A stretch of 64,000 nucleotides of DNA, taken from Blastomonas aquatica. Lineage in GTDB: Bacteria > Pseudomonadota > Alphaproteobacteria > Sphingomonadales > Sphingomonadaceae. Numbering within the stretch: position 1 is the first letter of the stretch; every line of letters begins with the position of its first letter. The position numbers and the translations under genes were made by a program. Positions 8,488-16,446 of this stretch are shown here, piece by piece. The stretch covers positions 62,001 through 126,000 of the forward strand of contig NZ_BMGD01000002.1 in the NCBI RefSeq assembly GCF_014639875.1. Reading direction: 5' to 3'. The notes beneath the pieces are model-generated. The model had not been told where the DNA came from. It searched no databases and saw only the letters and a program-made list of their open reading frames with translations.

Positions 8488-9777
8488 CTACGGTGATAAA
8501 TCGTAGGGGCAAGAGGGGCTGCCGGGCGGGGCTGGCGGCAGCACAGCGCCAGGGACGTAGTCAGCGAGACGTGACTTCCGACAGTAAATGCTGTCGTCAA
8601 TGACATGTTCCGAGCGCATCCGCCTGGGTTCGGCAAGCGGCAGATAGAACCCGAAGAGTTTGTGCCGCCGCGTCTCGCGATATCTGGTGCTCTTCGGCAG
8701 GATTTCGAGCGGCATCCAGGCGCGGCCCAGCAAATTGTGCATCATCCCAAGCGCGCTGGGCCTGACATATTGATGTTGTGCCATTGGACCTGACGTTCGT
8801 GCGCCGGGTCTTGGTTCGCCATAAGCGAGGTGCAGATGCGTGGCAGGGGTAATGACCAGGCCGGCCTTCTTTGCTTCCTCCACCATCCAGATAAGCGGAA
8901 TTTTGGAAAGCGCGCTCTCGCGTTCGGGATAGCCACCGCCGACATCAGAATGAACTCCTGGGAACCAGCGCTGTTCGATGTCCTGCGCAATCTTCTGACC
9001 TGGCTCGAAACGGTTCGGGACGTGCTCCTGTGGCTGCTGCCATTCTGCTACGCGAAACATCCGGCGCCGCTCATCGAGCGCGAGGGCATGCCGGAAGATT
9101 TTCACCGCAGGATTGGCGTCAGTGTAAGGCAGCGTCTCCAGGCTTGGCAGCCACATCCGATCGGAGCGGGGAACGAGCACAGAGGCAACCGTATCCCAGC
9201 AGCCCATGAAATGGATGGTCGGCGCTCGCGTGCCCATGACCCGCGCAAAATGCCACGCGACAGGCAACGCATTCTCCTTCGCGGCACGCTTGTATGTGGC
9301 CAGCGCATTGTCGCACAGATTGATCTGTGACGGGCGGACGAGCCCGACAAGATGGAGCAGTCCGGCGAGGACACGTACCGTCCATGCTCCGCGGCTGAAG
9401 CCGAAGAGGAAAATGCGATCCCCTTCCTCCCAGTTCTCGACGAGGAATCGATAGGCACCCAGCACATGGTCGTCGAGGCCGTAGCCGGTCGCAAGGCCGA
9501 TGACGCTTTCCATCTTCTGGCTCCAGCGAGTCAGCCAGTTGGGGCGCCCGATGGTGCCAATGCCCTGCGCATAATAGACGAGCTGCTTTTTGCCTTTCTG
9601 CGCGATGCGGAACAGCTTCAGCACATTAGATATTCGGATGTCTCGGGCATGCTGGGTGAGCGCTCCCCCAAGCTCATTGCCTGTTCCGTCGCACAGAATG
9701 ACGATGTTGCGTGGTTTTGGTTCGCGCGGCTTTCGCACCATGTTCTCTTCGACAGATACAGCGGGAATGCGAGCCAT
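8488..9777 (-). CDS. DUF2235 alpha/beta hydrolase
   Basis: A 429-residue protein of the DUF2235 family, the fold of the Tle1 phospholipase effectors but also of many stand-alone bacterial hydrolases. It begins with the family motif LCDGTGNEL (residues 29-36). The nucleophile elbow GFSRG spans 126-130 with Ser128, and the likely partners are Asp195 in GCWDTV and His276 in GVHSDVGGGY. I see no signal peptide or membrane segment and no type VI secretion genes nearby, so an effector role is not supported. It follows the SH3b/MBL gene by 23 bp on the same strand. An internal ATG at 9741 is an alternative start. Substrate unknown; lipase or esterase activity is the family expectation. Confidence 0.85.
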   Translation of the reverse strand: MARIPAVSVEENMVRKPREPKPRNIVILCDGTGNELGGALTQHARDIRISNVLKLFRIAQKGKKQLVYYAQGIGTIGRPNWLTRWSQKMESVIGLATGYGLDDHVLGAYRFLVENWEEGDRIFLFGFSRGAWTVRVLAGLLHLVGLVRPSQINLCDNALATYKRAAKENALPVAWHFARVMGTRAPTIHFMGCWDTVASVLVPRSDRMWLPSLETLPYTDANPAVKIFRHALALDERRRMFRVAEWQQPQEHVPNRFEPGQKIAQDIEQRWFPGVHSDVGGGYPERESALSKIPLIWMVEEAKKAGLVITPATHLHLAYGEPRPGARTSGPMAQHQYVRPSALGMMHNLLGRAWMPLEILPKSTRYRETRRHKLFGFYLPLAEPRRMRSEHVIDDSIYCRKSRLADYVPGAVLPPAPPGSPSCPYDLSP

Positions 9778-9800
9778 GTCATTCTGTCCTGTAGTTTGTG

Positions 9801-11108
9801 TCAGTCCACGAGACCCGAGTAGCCGGCGGTAAGCGGACCGTTCCCGGTGACGCTGATCAGGATATTGTCACATCCACCAGGCGTTTCGTCTGCATCGGGT
9901 CCGACCTTGCGGTCCCGCATCTCGCAAGAGCGGGCATCATCCTCGATCCGGAAACCATCTTCGCGGTCGGTGCGCAGAACCTGTCCGCGCCGCTCAAGCT
10001 CTTCGACTATGTCTGCATCGGGCAGGCGGACACGGCGATAGGGATATGGCCCTGAAGAGATCGCGTAGACTTTGGCTCCAACCGCATCGAGGAAGCTGGT
10101 CCGCGACGATGTCAGGCTGCCGTGATGCCCGACCACGAGCACATCGGCTTTGAGGTCGCTGGCGCAACATTCCAGAAGCTTCGCTTCAATACTGCGCGGG
10201 CTGGGAAGGCTCGCAGGTGGTTCGCGCTCTCCACCTTCGGCATCGCCGGCGAGAAGGATGCGCCGGTCGGCAAGGTCAAGCCTGATCACCACGCTGTTAC
10301 CATTGGGATCTGAATAAGGGTGGGCGTCGCGATAGAGGAAATGCATGCGGGCATCGGCGCCGAGCGCAACCGGTGCGACTGTCATCATTTCGGACTGGCG
10401 GACGGTTACAGTCCCGTTGCAGCCGCTACCGGTGAACGTCACGGCGCGACTGCTGTTGGCTGCGATGGCATCATAATAGCGTGAGCCTGGCTCGGCCATG
10501 GCCGCTTTCAGAAAATGGCAGTAGCCGTCCGTTTTGTTGACGCGCCCGGATTCCCAGACGTTGTCGATCTGGAAAGCCGCGAACACGCCAGGCATGAGCT
10601 GGAGATGGTCCTTGTGCGGATGGCTGAGGATGAGGTGGTTTATCCGGACCAGGTCGGGCCGCGCCGCGCGTATGTAAGCGACGACACGGTTTTCTTCCCC
10701 GTCATGCAGATCGTCCTGGCTGCCCGCATCATACAGGACAGCGTACCCCGGGCCTTCGACGAACACAGCCAGGCCTGTGCCCACATCAATGACGTGCACC
10801 TTGTGTGCTGAACCGGGGAGGGGCGCTTCACCTTCCTCAGGCAGAACGATCGTCCACGCCTTGCTCACGTAGCCCCGCGTTCCATCCTCGAGAGCAACGA
10901 TATACCAGCCGCTGACCTCGCCGACCAACGTCGCACTCTCTCCCGGGCGGAGCCGGGCGAGAATGGCAGTATCAGTGGATGGGCCCTCGCGGACCAGTAC
11001 CGCGCTAGACACGCGTGCGCTCGGCGCGACATCGTCAGCCCTGGCAGGCGCAGTCGCCATAGCCATAAGACAGACCAGCAGGGCAGCTATGCAGGATCGA
11101 AGATTCAT
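9801..11108 (-). CDS. Exported SH3b-domain metallo-beta-lactamase-fold hydrolase (ComEC/Rec2-like catalytic domain)
   Basis: A 435-residue protein with a signal peptide (residues 1-24, ending APARA), a bacterial SH3 domain (about 32-88, with VREGPSTDTAILARL and GYVSKAW), and a metallo-beta-lactamase domain. The metal motif SHPHKDHL lies at 162-169, and the later ligands fall in LLAGDAEGGE and GHHGS. The MBL part resembles the stand-alone version of the ComEC nuclease-like domain ('LDVGxGxA' replaced by IDVGTGLA). SH3b domains usually bind cell-wall peptide, so the enzyme is probably tethered to peptidoglycan in the periplasm. It is first in a two-gene unit with the DUF2235 hydrolase. Substrate (nucleic acid, phosphodiester or lactone) cannot be told from sequence. 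Confidence 0.8.
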   Translation of the reverse strand: MNLRSCIAALLVCLMAMATAPARADDVAPSARVSSAVLVREGPSTDTAILARLRPGESATLVGEVSGWYIVALEDGTRGYVSKAWTIVLPEEGEAPLPGSAHKVHVIDVGTGLAVFVEGPGYAVLYDAGSQDDLHDGEENRVVAYIRAARPDLVRINHLILSHPHKDHLQLMPGVFAAFQIDNVWESGRVNKTDGYCHFLKAAMAEPGSRYYDAIAANSSRAVTFTGSGCNGTVTVRQSEMMTVAPVALGADARMHFLYRDAHPYSDPNGNSVVIRLDLADRRILLAGDAEGGEREPPASLPSPRSIEAKLLECCASDLKADVLVVGHHGSLTSSRTSFLDAVGAKVYAISSGPYPYRRVRLPDADIVEELERRGQVLRTDREDGFRIEDDARSCEMRDRKVGPDADETPGGCDNILISVTGNGPLTAGYSGLVD

Positions 11109-11672
11109 AAGACCCCCTCCGGGATCAGATTGTATGCGGTATTGCTCCGCATGGACAGCGATGCCTCTATAAGGGAGCGGCGAGACTGATCCAGATTGGA
11201 GCCTTTGCCGTCCCGGTGGAGGGAGTATGGTCCTTGGCGGTAGTAGCTTTCCGTACTGCCGGGCCGTGTGGGGGCAATCGCCAGAAAGCAGCAGCTTGGT
11301 TAGAACAGCTGTTGGTGGATAGTGAGCGCTTTCGATTGGGAAAGGTTGTCAGTCTAAATGGCCGAATCGGTTTGCCATGAGTGCCTGAGCAATGTAATGA
11401 GGAAGTAAGAGACAAATAATTCTGAGAACCCGAACCCTTAAAGAAATTATTTTTAGTGCCACGATTTGTGCCACCGAGAAAAACCAAATTTCCTTTAAAA
11501 AACAATATCAAATCGTTATTTGATGTTATTGCGTTCTCTTCTGGCACCATTTTTCCAGGCGGGCGAGCTATGCTTCCGTCGGCCGGAAAATCCTCACACT
11601 CAATCTTCGGTTGGCAACGGTGTGCGCGTGAAAGCGCGTGCCGTTTTGCGTCGTTGTTCAGCGCAGCAGTGG
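11109..11672. other. Intergenic region with an AT-rich core
   Basis: A 564-bp gap between the SH3b/MBL gene (reading away on the minus strand) and the LuxR gene's 3' end. Bases about 11390-11545 are clearly AT-richer than the surroundings, with A and T runs. A plus-strand frame that closes at about 11382 reads like protein over its last 45 codons, but it lacks a credible start and I did not call it. The region should contain the promoter of the SH3b/MBL gene near 11110-11170. No RNA gene or repeat recognised. Confidence 0.45.
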
Positions 11673-12752
11673 TTAGGCGAAGCGGTCGGCGAGGCGCAGG
11701 AGGTCGGCTTTGCGGCGGACGCCGGTGCGGTCGTAGATCTGCCCCAAGAACACCCGTGCGGTGTTGCGACTGATCGACATGATGCGGGCTGCTTCGTCGA
11801 GTGAGTAAACGCTCCGCATGATCTGCAAAAGTTCGGCCTGCCGGCGGGTCAGACCGAAAGAGCACATGAATATCTGTTCGGTTTCGCTGTTGTGCTTGAG
11901 GTACGTCACCTCGATCGCCGCGAGCTTTGCCCACTCCGGTCCCGTGACACCTGATATGTTGAGAATTGTGTTGGCGATCGCGGTCTTGTGCGTAATTTGG
12001 ACGTCATGATGCGGCGGAGGGTTCTGGAACACGGCGGCAATCGCGTTGCTGAAGTCCATATGGAGCGCGGTCAGCCGGTGTTCGTCGTCAAGCCTTGCCA
12101 GCCCCGTCAACGGTAGCCGATACCGGGTCTTGTCATCGACATCCGTCACAAGCAGCGTTTCATCGACGCAGAAATCAAAGCAATCGATGTTACGCAGCGA
12201 CAGCGCAGGACCGAGAGCATGACGGCGGTTGTGACCATCCAGCCGGACCATTGCGTTGACCGCATTCAGCTTGTCATAGAATTTCGAGAAGAACTGGATG
12301 AGGTTGGCGTCGCACTCCAGCTTTCTGTCGCGATGCACTGCGAGCATGATCCGCGCATCACCCACACACGGCATCACCAGGATGGCGGCATCGCGCGGCG
12401 CGTTCGACTGCTTGAGCCAGAGCCAGAATTCGTCCTGCTCTTCGGCTGGCCCAGAAGTCTGGAAATCTTCGTTGAAAATGACGCCGTGTCCCGGCGTGTT
12501 CTGGACAAACGCCAGCCGCGGATCGATCCGGTGATAATAGCTCGCATAGGCATCGACCGTCGCCTTGTCGAAGCCCAGCGCGCCCAGCGACGTCACCGAC
12601 TGGTTGTTACCAAAAACCAGGTCGAGAGACATCCGTTCCGCACCCACCAGGGGTGCCATCAGTCCAAGCGCTTGCGACCAACTGATCGACCCCAAGGCTG
12701 CCTCTGCAATGTACTCGTCAAGCTTGTCGAACTGGTTGGAGACGATGATCAT
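11673..12752 (-). CDS. LuxR-family transcriptional regulator beside curli genes
   Basis: A 359-residue protein with a C-terminal LuxR/NarL-type helix-turn-helix at about 301-359 (LTRRQAELLQ, then DEAARIMSISRNTARVFLGQIYDRTGV at about 319-345). The N-terminal 290 residues are not a response-regulator receiver; they look like a PAS/GAF-type sensor region but I cannot name the domain. It is downstream of, and codirectional with, the curlin-repeat genes and follows the CsgC/CsgH-like gene by only 7 bp. E. coli curli are controlled by CsgD, also a LuxR-type protein, so this is a plausible functional analogue. The architecture differs, since CsgD is shorter and has a receiver-like domain. Control of the amyloid operon is inferred from position. 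Confidence 0.82.
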   Translation of the reverse strand: MIIVSNQFDKLDEYIAEAALGSISWSQALGLMAPLVGAERMSLDLVFGNNQSVTSLGALGFDKATVDAYASYYHRIDPRLAFVQNTPGHGVIFNEDFQTSGPAEEQDEFWLWLKQSNAPRDAAILVMPCVGDARIMLAVHRDRKLECDANLIQFFSKFYDKLNAVNAMVRLDGHNRRHALGPALSLRNIDCFDFCVDETLLVTDVDDKTRYRLPLTGLARLDDEHRLTALHMDFSNAIAAVFQNPPPHHDVQITHKTAIANTILNISGVTGPEWAKLAAIEVTYLKHNSETEQIFMCSFGLTRRQAELLQIMRSVYSLDEAARIMSISRNTARVFLGQIYDRTGVRRKADLLRLADRFA

Positions 12753-12759
12753 GTTGCGA

Positions 12760-13167
12760 TCATTGGCCCTCGGCGGATGATCGGAGAATGGTATAATCCT
12801 CGCGGCCGTCGATCGACACCGTGAGCTTTACGCTCCACTCGTCCGATCCGCCAAAACGGATGTTGCTCATCACATTGCCTGCCGCGCCGATTGCACTGAA
12901 CGAGCTGGTGTTGGCGGTGCGGTTTGACGACCCCGATTCGGATTCGATCCGAAACCGGCCCGGACAGGCGCAGCTTGAGGTCGACACGACCTTGGCTTCG
13001 ACGAGCGGGCCGTTCTGCTGGACGATCAATGTTACGGGTTGGTCAGTGGGCAGTGCGGGGGAGGGTGTCATGGAATCTTCCAGTGAAGAGGCCTGCGCCG
13101 TGCCGAGGCACGCAAGAGTGAGCAGGCCGGCAAGCAACCATCGGGACTTATTCGGGAACAGCCGCAT
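12760..13167 (-). CDS. Exported CsgC/CsgH-like curli assembly protein
   Basis: A 135-residue exported protein with a signal peptide (residues 1-26, ending GTAQA). The mature part has the spacing of the CsgC/CsgH immunoglobulin-like fold: a CxC pair (SSCACPG) early, 'RIESESGSSNRT' in the middle, and a closing strand 'WSVKLTVSIDG'. CsgC and the alphaproteobacterial CsgH are periplasmic chaperones that stop curlin subunits from polymerising before export. The gene overlaps the preceding 254-residue gene by 20 bp and lies in the curli operon, which supports the call. Sequence similarity is weak, so treat the family assignment as probable rather than certain. Confidence 0.6.
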   Translation of the reverse strand: MRLFPNKSRWLLAGLLTLACLGTAQASSLEDSMTPSPALPTDQPVTLIVQQNGPLVEAKVVSTSSCACPGRFRIESESGSSNRTANTSSFSAIGAAGNVMSNIRFGGSDEWSVKLTVSIDGREDYTILRSSAEGQ

Positions 13168-13912
13168 TGATCACCCCCAATATGACGTCGATGGCATTGG
13201 TGGCATCGGCTGGAATGTCCGTGCCGGTTTCGCTCGCCGGAGGTTGGCGACCGCCTTGGTCGGCGGTGACCGTGGCCGCAATCGCCAGGTCTTCATTGCT
13301 GAGGTCCGCGCTGCGTCCGGCGGCCAGCCTGCGCGCGGTGGCATCGGTGGTGTCGCCGGTTGCGGATGTCGAAAACTGCTGCGCGAGCAGCCTCTGCTCG
13401 GCAGACAGCTGCGGACGGCCCCTTCCGGCAAACTCGCCTGCCCGGGTTTCAAGCGGATTGGCACATACATCGGGGCCGCTGCCATCTGGCGCGTCATCGC
13501 AGGCATCATTGCCCTCGAGGCGCTGGGGTGCCAGCTGGCCGCGATCTTGCCCTGCAGATGTCAGCTGATTGGAAACCGAGGGTCTGCCCAACTGGACAGG
13601 CACCTGGTTGGCTCCGGTGATCCCGCGGGTATCGGGGCGCTCATTCGAAACCGCCGGAACGTCGAGTGAACGATCCTTAGCCATCGCCTGGTCGCTCGAT
13701 ACGGCGAGGCTGCGGTCGGAAGCTTGGTCCGGTTCGGCGGCGACGCTGTTTGTATCGCGTGGATCTTGAGCATCCTGCGCGGATGCGCCGGGAAGAAGCT
13801 GGGTCGACCCCATCGCCGCCAGCACCAGCAACGCAAGAACGGCAAAACGTCCCAGAGCCCGAGGACCCGGAAAATATCGCCATAGCGTTGTCAAGGACGG
13901 CGGTTGAGCCAC
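13148..13912 (-). CDS. Exported hypothetical protein of the curli locus
   Basis: A 254-residue protein from a GTG start that follows the preceding curlin-repeat gene's TAA directly (TAAGTG). Residues about 20-46 form a signal peptide or signal anchor (LGRFAVLALLVLAAMGSTQL, ending ASAQDAQD). The mature part is rich in Ala, Asp, Gln and Ser, low in hydrophobic residues and probably disordered, with one cysteine pair (DACDDAPDGSGPDVC). A short hydrophobic tail (AIDVILGVINAAVPE) ends the chain. It has no curlin Q-x-G-x-x-N repeats. I do not recognise the family. Its place between the curlin-repeat gene and the CsgH-like gene, with a 20-bp overlap into the latter, points to a role in curlin export, chaperoning or fibre anchoring. 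Confidence 0.7.
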   Translation of the reverse strand: MAQPPSLTTLWRYFPGPRALGRFAVLALLVLAAMGSTQLLPGASAQDAQDPRDTNSVAAEPDQASDRSLAVSSDQAMAKDRSLDVPAVSNERPDTRGITGANQVPVQLGRPSVSNQLTSAGQDRGQLAPQRLEGNDACDDAPDGSGPDVCANPLETRAGEFAGRGRPQLSAEQRLLAQQFSTSATGDTTDATARRLAAGRSADLSNEDLAIAATVTADQGGRQPPASETGTDIPADATNAIDVILGVINAAVPE

Positions 13913-14608
13913 TTAGTTGCCCCCGTTGGACTGCGTGATCGAGATGGCCTGATTTCCGCTCTGCACGATCTGCAAATCGGAAAGCCCGTTACCGTCCTGC
14001 ACCCAACGCAGTTGATTGGCCGACCCATTCTGGGTTGCGGTCATCGCGTTGTTGTCACCGGTCTGCACCAGTTCAGCGCGATTGTCGGATCCGGCCTGGT
14101 TGAGCTCCATTTTATTTCCCATTCCCTGCTGGGCAAGGACTGCGCCATTCAGATTACCGACTGTTGCAAATTGATCAAGCAGGATCGCATTGTTCTCGCC
14201 ATCCTGCTCGGCGACGGCGATGTTGCCGCCGCCAGATTCGGCGGTCTGCCGTACGACGAAGCTGTTGAGCAGGCCTGCCTGATCGACCTCGAGATAGGCG
14301 ATGCCTTCGCCTTGCTGATCGACCCTGGCGGTGCCTTTGTCGCCGGTCTGGGTGATGCTTGCGAACTGGTTGGACGAACTCTGGCTGATGCTGGCGTCAT
14401 TCGCGTCGCCGATCTGCATCACATAGGCGCTCGTCCTCAGGGGTTCGGGCCGTGAAATCGTGATCGACTGTGAAGATGTGCCCGATACGCAGGATCCGCT
14501 GGTTGCAGCAGAGCAGGGGTCGCCCGCAGGCGTCTGGGCAAAGGCCCCATGCGCGGCCATAACACAAGCCACCGTCATCAGGCTGAGCTTCGTCAGGGTG
14601 TTGCGCAT
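13913..14608 (-). CDS. Curlin-repeat protein, CsgB-like minor subunit candidate
   Basis: A 231-residue exported protein from the ATG at 14608, which has an AAAGGAA ribosome-binding site upstream; the open frame to 14647 lacks one. A signal peptide (MRNTLTKLSLMTVACVMAAHGAFA) is followed by a cysteine pair (DPCSAATSGSC) and then 11-residue curlin half-repeats of the type 'N-x-A-x-I-x-Q-x-G-x-x', for example NQFASITQTGD and NRAELVQTGDN. It is the shortest and least regular of the three repeat proteins here, which fits a CsgB-like nucleator, and it lies last of the three. Subunit role is inferred; the repeat family is clear. Confidence 0.82.
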   Translation of the reverse strand: MRNTLTKLSLMTVACVMAAHGAFAQTPAGDPCSAATSGSCVSGTSSQSITISRPEPLRTSAYVMQIGDANDASISQSSSNQFASITQTGDKGTARVDQQGEGIAYLEVDQAGLLNSFVVRQTAESGGGNIAVAEQDGENNAILLDQFATVGNLNGAVLAQQGMGNKMELNQAGSDNRAELVQTGDNNAMTATQNGSANQLRWVQDGNGLSDLQIVQSGNQAISITQSNGGN

Positions 14609-14635
14609 GGGTGTATTCCTTTTCAGTTGGTCGAG

Positions 14636-14673
14636 GTGACCCTGCATCCTGGATAGGCCGGATACAGGGTCAC
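14636..14673 (-). repeat. Intercistronic hairpin between curlin-repeat genes
   Basis: Arms GTGACCCTGCATCC (14636-14649) and GGATACAGGGTCAC (14660-14673) pair with a single mismatch across a 10-base loop, 32 bp downstream of the long curlin gene's stop on the minus strand. No U-run follows in the direction of transcription. A partial terminator or mRNA-stability element is plausible. Confidence 0.6.
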
Positions 14674-14705
14674 ATCAGGTCAGATGACCCCAAGGACCGA
14701 AGTGA

Positions 14706-16379
14706 TCAAAACCCCTGGGTGACGGTGGCGCTATGGCCGGTGCCGCCCTGGGTGATGTTCGAGGTGTTGAAGTCGGAGTTCTGCGTGACAGTGGCCTGAT
14801 GTCCGCTGCCGGTCTGGACGATCGTCGAGAGATTGTCCTCGCCGTACTGTGACACGTTTGCCGTCTGGCCAATGCCGCTCTGGTTGATACCCGAAACATT
14901 GTTCGCGCCGAGTTGGACTACGTCAGCATTGAGTTCAATTGCACCACCGTTGCCGGTCTGCATGATCATGCTTTCGTTATTGCCGTTGTCACCCTGAAAG
15001 ACGTCGGCCGAAAGGCCGGTGCCCTGCTGGTTGGTCAACGCACGGTTGGCGTCAGAGATCTGGATGATCGACGCGGCGTTATCGCTGCCATTGTCGCCAC
15101 CCTGAATGATCCGAGCACCGTAGGCGAAGCCATTGCCACCGACGTTGTTCGATCCGATTTGCTGGATCGTTGCGCTCTGGTTTTCACCGCGCTGGGTGGT
15201 CAAGGCCGAGTTGTCGTTGCCTTCCTGCGTGATGCTCGCCATCTGGTCTGCACCGAAGCCGGTATCGAACAGCCCACCGAGGAAGCCACCGCGGTCACGA
15301 CCCTGATCGATTTCGGCTTCGTTGCCGCTGCCAGGCTGGGTGATCGATGCAGTCTGATTCTCACCGCGCTGGGCGATTTTGGCAAGGTTCTCGTTGCCCT
15401 GCTGGTCGACGAACGCATTGTGGTTGCGACCAACGCCGCCACCCTGATCCACAGTAGCGATATTGTCGCCACCACCCTGGAGCACAGCGGCGTTCTCGTT
15501 GAAGCCACGCTGTACGACGGTTGCGGTGTTGTCGCCACCATCCTGACGGATGTCAGCGGTGTGGTCGGAGCTGGCATTTGCGCCCTGATCGATCGAAGCG
15601 AAGTTGTCGTTGCTGCCCTTCTGTTCGATGAAGGCTTCATGCAGGCCGCCGGCCTGACGAACAACGGCTTCGTTGCCGTCGCTCAGCTGGACGACCCCGG
15701 CTGCGGTCGAATTGCCGATGCCGTTACCGGCGCCACCCTGGATGATGTCGGAATCGTTGCCCGAGCCCTGCTGCAGCACGTTGGCGACGTTCGCGCCAAG
15801 CCCGGTCTGCACCAGTGTCGATCCGTTGAAGCCACCGCTCTGCGTGACGACGGCCTGGTTCAGTCCGCTGCTCTGCGTGAGAGTCGATTCATTGTTGCTT
15901 CCGCTCTGCACGACATCGGCGGTGTTGAGGTTGCCCGACTGGGTCACCGTCGAAAGGTTGTCGTCCCCGGTCTGGGTCACGTCGGCGGTGTCGAGGTCGC
16001 CGGTCTGGTTCACTGTCGAGATGTTTCCAAGGTTTTCCTGAGTGACGGTCGCAGTTCCAAAATCGTTGGTCTGGCTGACGTTCGACAGGTTCTTGGTACC
16101 TGACTGCGTAACCGTTGCGGTGTTGTTGTCATCGCTGCTGCCGACACCGTTGTCCTGCTCGATGTAGGATTCGTTGCTGTTGCCCGACTGGGTCAGCGTT
16201 GCGGAATTGTTGGCACCGCCCTGATCGATTTCCGAGTAACCGAAAACACCGGTCTGGGTGACAGTGGCGTCACCGTTAGTGCCCGACTGGTCAGCGATCG
16301 ATGTGTTGTTCTGCGCCATAGCGGGAACGGCGGTGAGAAGCGCCAGCGACGATGCACTGAGCATCAAAAACTTTTTCAT
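14706..16379 (-). CDS. Long curlin-repeat (CsgA-like) functional amyloid protein
   Basis: A 557-residue exported protein with a signal peptide (MKKFLMLSASSLALLTAVPAMAQ). Apart from a few longer spacers, the rest is curlin repeats in 11-residue half-units, for example DTADVTQTGDD, NLSTVTQSGNL, NTADVVQSGSN, with the Gln, Gly and Asn positions of the CsgA consensus kept. I estimate about 40-45 half-units against ten in E. coli CsgA (151 residues), so the protein is nearly four times as long. Each pair of half-units should form one rung of a beta-solenoid amyloid. It is secreted through CsgG and would be a main fibre subunit. Near-identical repeats make assembly errors in copy number possible. 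Confidence 0.9.
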   Translation of the reverse strand: MKKFLMLSASSLALLTAVPAMAQNNTSIADQSGTNGDATVTQTGVFGYSEIDQGGANNSATLTQSGNSNESYIEQDNGVGSSDDNNTATVTQSGTKNLSNVSQTNDFGTATVTQENLGNISTVNQTGDLDTADVTQTGDDNLSTVTQSGNLNTADVVQSGSNNESTLTQSSGLNQAVVTQSGGFNGSTLVQTGLGANVANVLQQGSGNDSDIIQGGAGNGIGNSTAAGVVQLSDGNEAVVRQAGGLHEAFIEQKGSNDNFASIDQGANASSDHTADIRQDGGDNTATVVQRGFNENAAVLQGGGDNIATVDQGGGVGRNHNAFVDQQGNENLAKIAQRGENQTASITQPGSGNEAEIDQGRDRGGFLGGLFDTGFGADQMASITQEGNDNSALTTQRGENQSATIQQIGSNNVGGNGFAYGARIIQGGDNGSDNAASIIQISDANRALTNQQGTGLSADVFQGDNGNNESMIMQTGNGGAIELNADVVQLGANNVSGINQSGIGQTANVSQYGEDNLSTIVQTGSGHQATVTQNSDFNTSNITQGGTGHSATVTQGF

Positions 16380-16402
16380 GATTTTTCTTCCAAAAGAATG
16401 CC

Positions 16403-16434
16403 CTGGCTGGCGCCCCCGTCCGGACGCCAGCCAG
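16403..16434 (-). terminator. Intercistronic hairpin, possible attenuator, between the two long curlin genes
   Basis: A perfect 10-bp stem, CTGGCTGGCG (16403-16412) with CGCCAGCCAG (16425-16434), has a 12-base loop. On the minus strand it is followed by a mixed T-rich stretch (TTCTTTTGG) before the next gene's start. It would cause partial termination or set the ratio of the two subunits. Strength cannot be judged by eye. Confidence 0.55.
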
Positions 16435-16446
16435 AAACATTATGTC

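Noticed and set aside
8488-9777. Type VI secretion lipase effector (Tle1)
   Set aside because: Fold and catalytic motif fit, but no VgrG, PAAR, Hcp, adaptor or immunity gene is adjacent.
11216-11382. Possible small plus-strand gene ending VVSLNGRIGLP
   Set aside because: The last 45 codons look protein-like, but the only start is a GTG without a ribosome-binding site and I recognise no family. It may be a remnant.
11167-11934. Minus-strand frame of 255 codons downstream of the LuxR gene
   Set aside because: Overlaps the LuxR HTH in a different frame and crosses the AT-rich patch without any recognisable domain.
12760-13167. CsgE
   Set aside because: Length is similar, but the CxC pair and Ser/Gly-rich middle match CsgC/CsgH better, and the CsgE conserved region is not seen.
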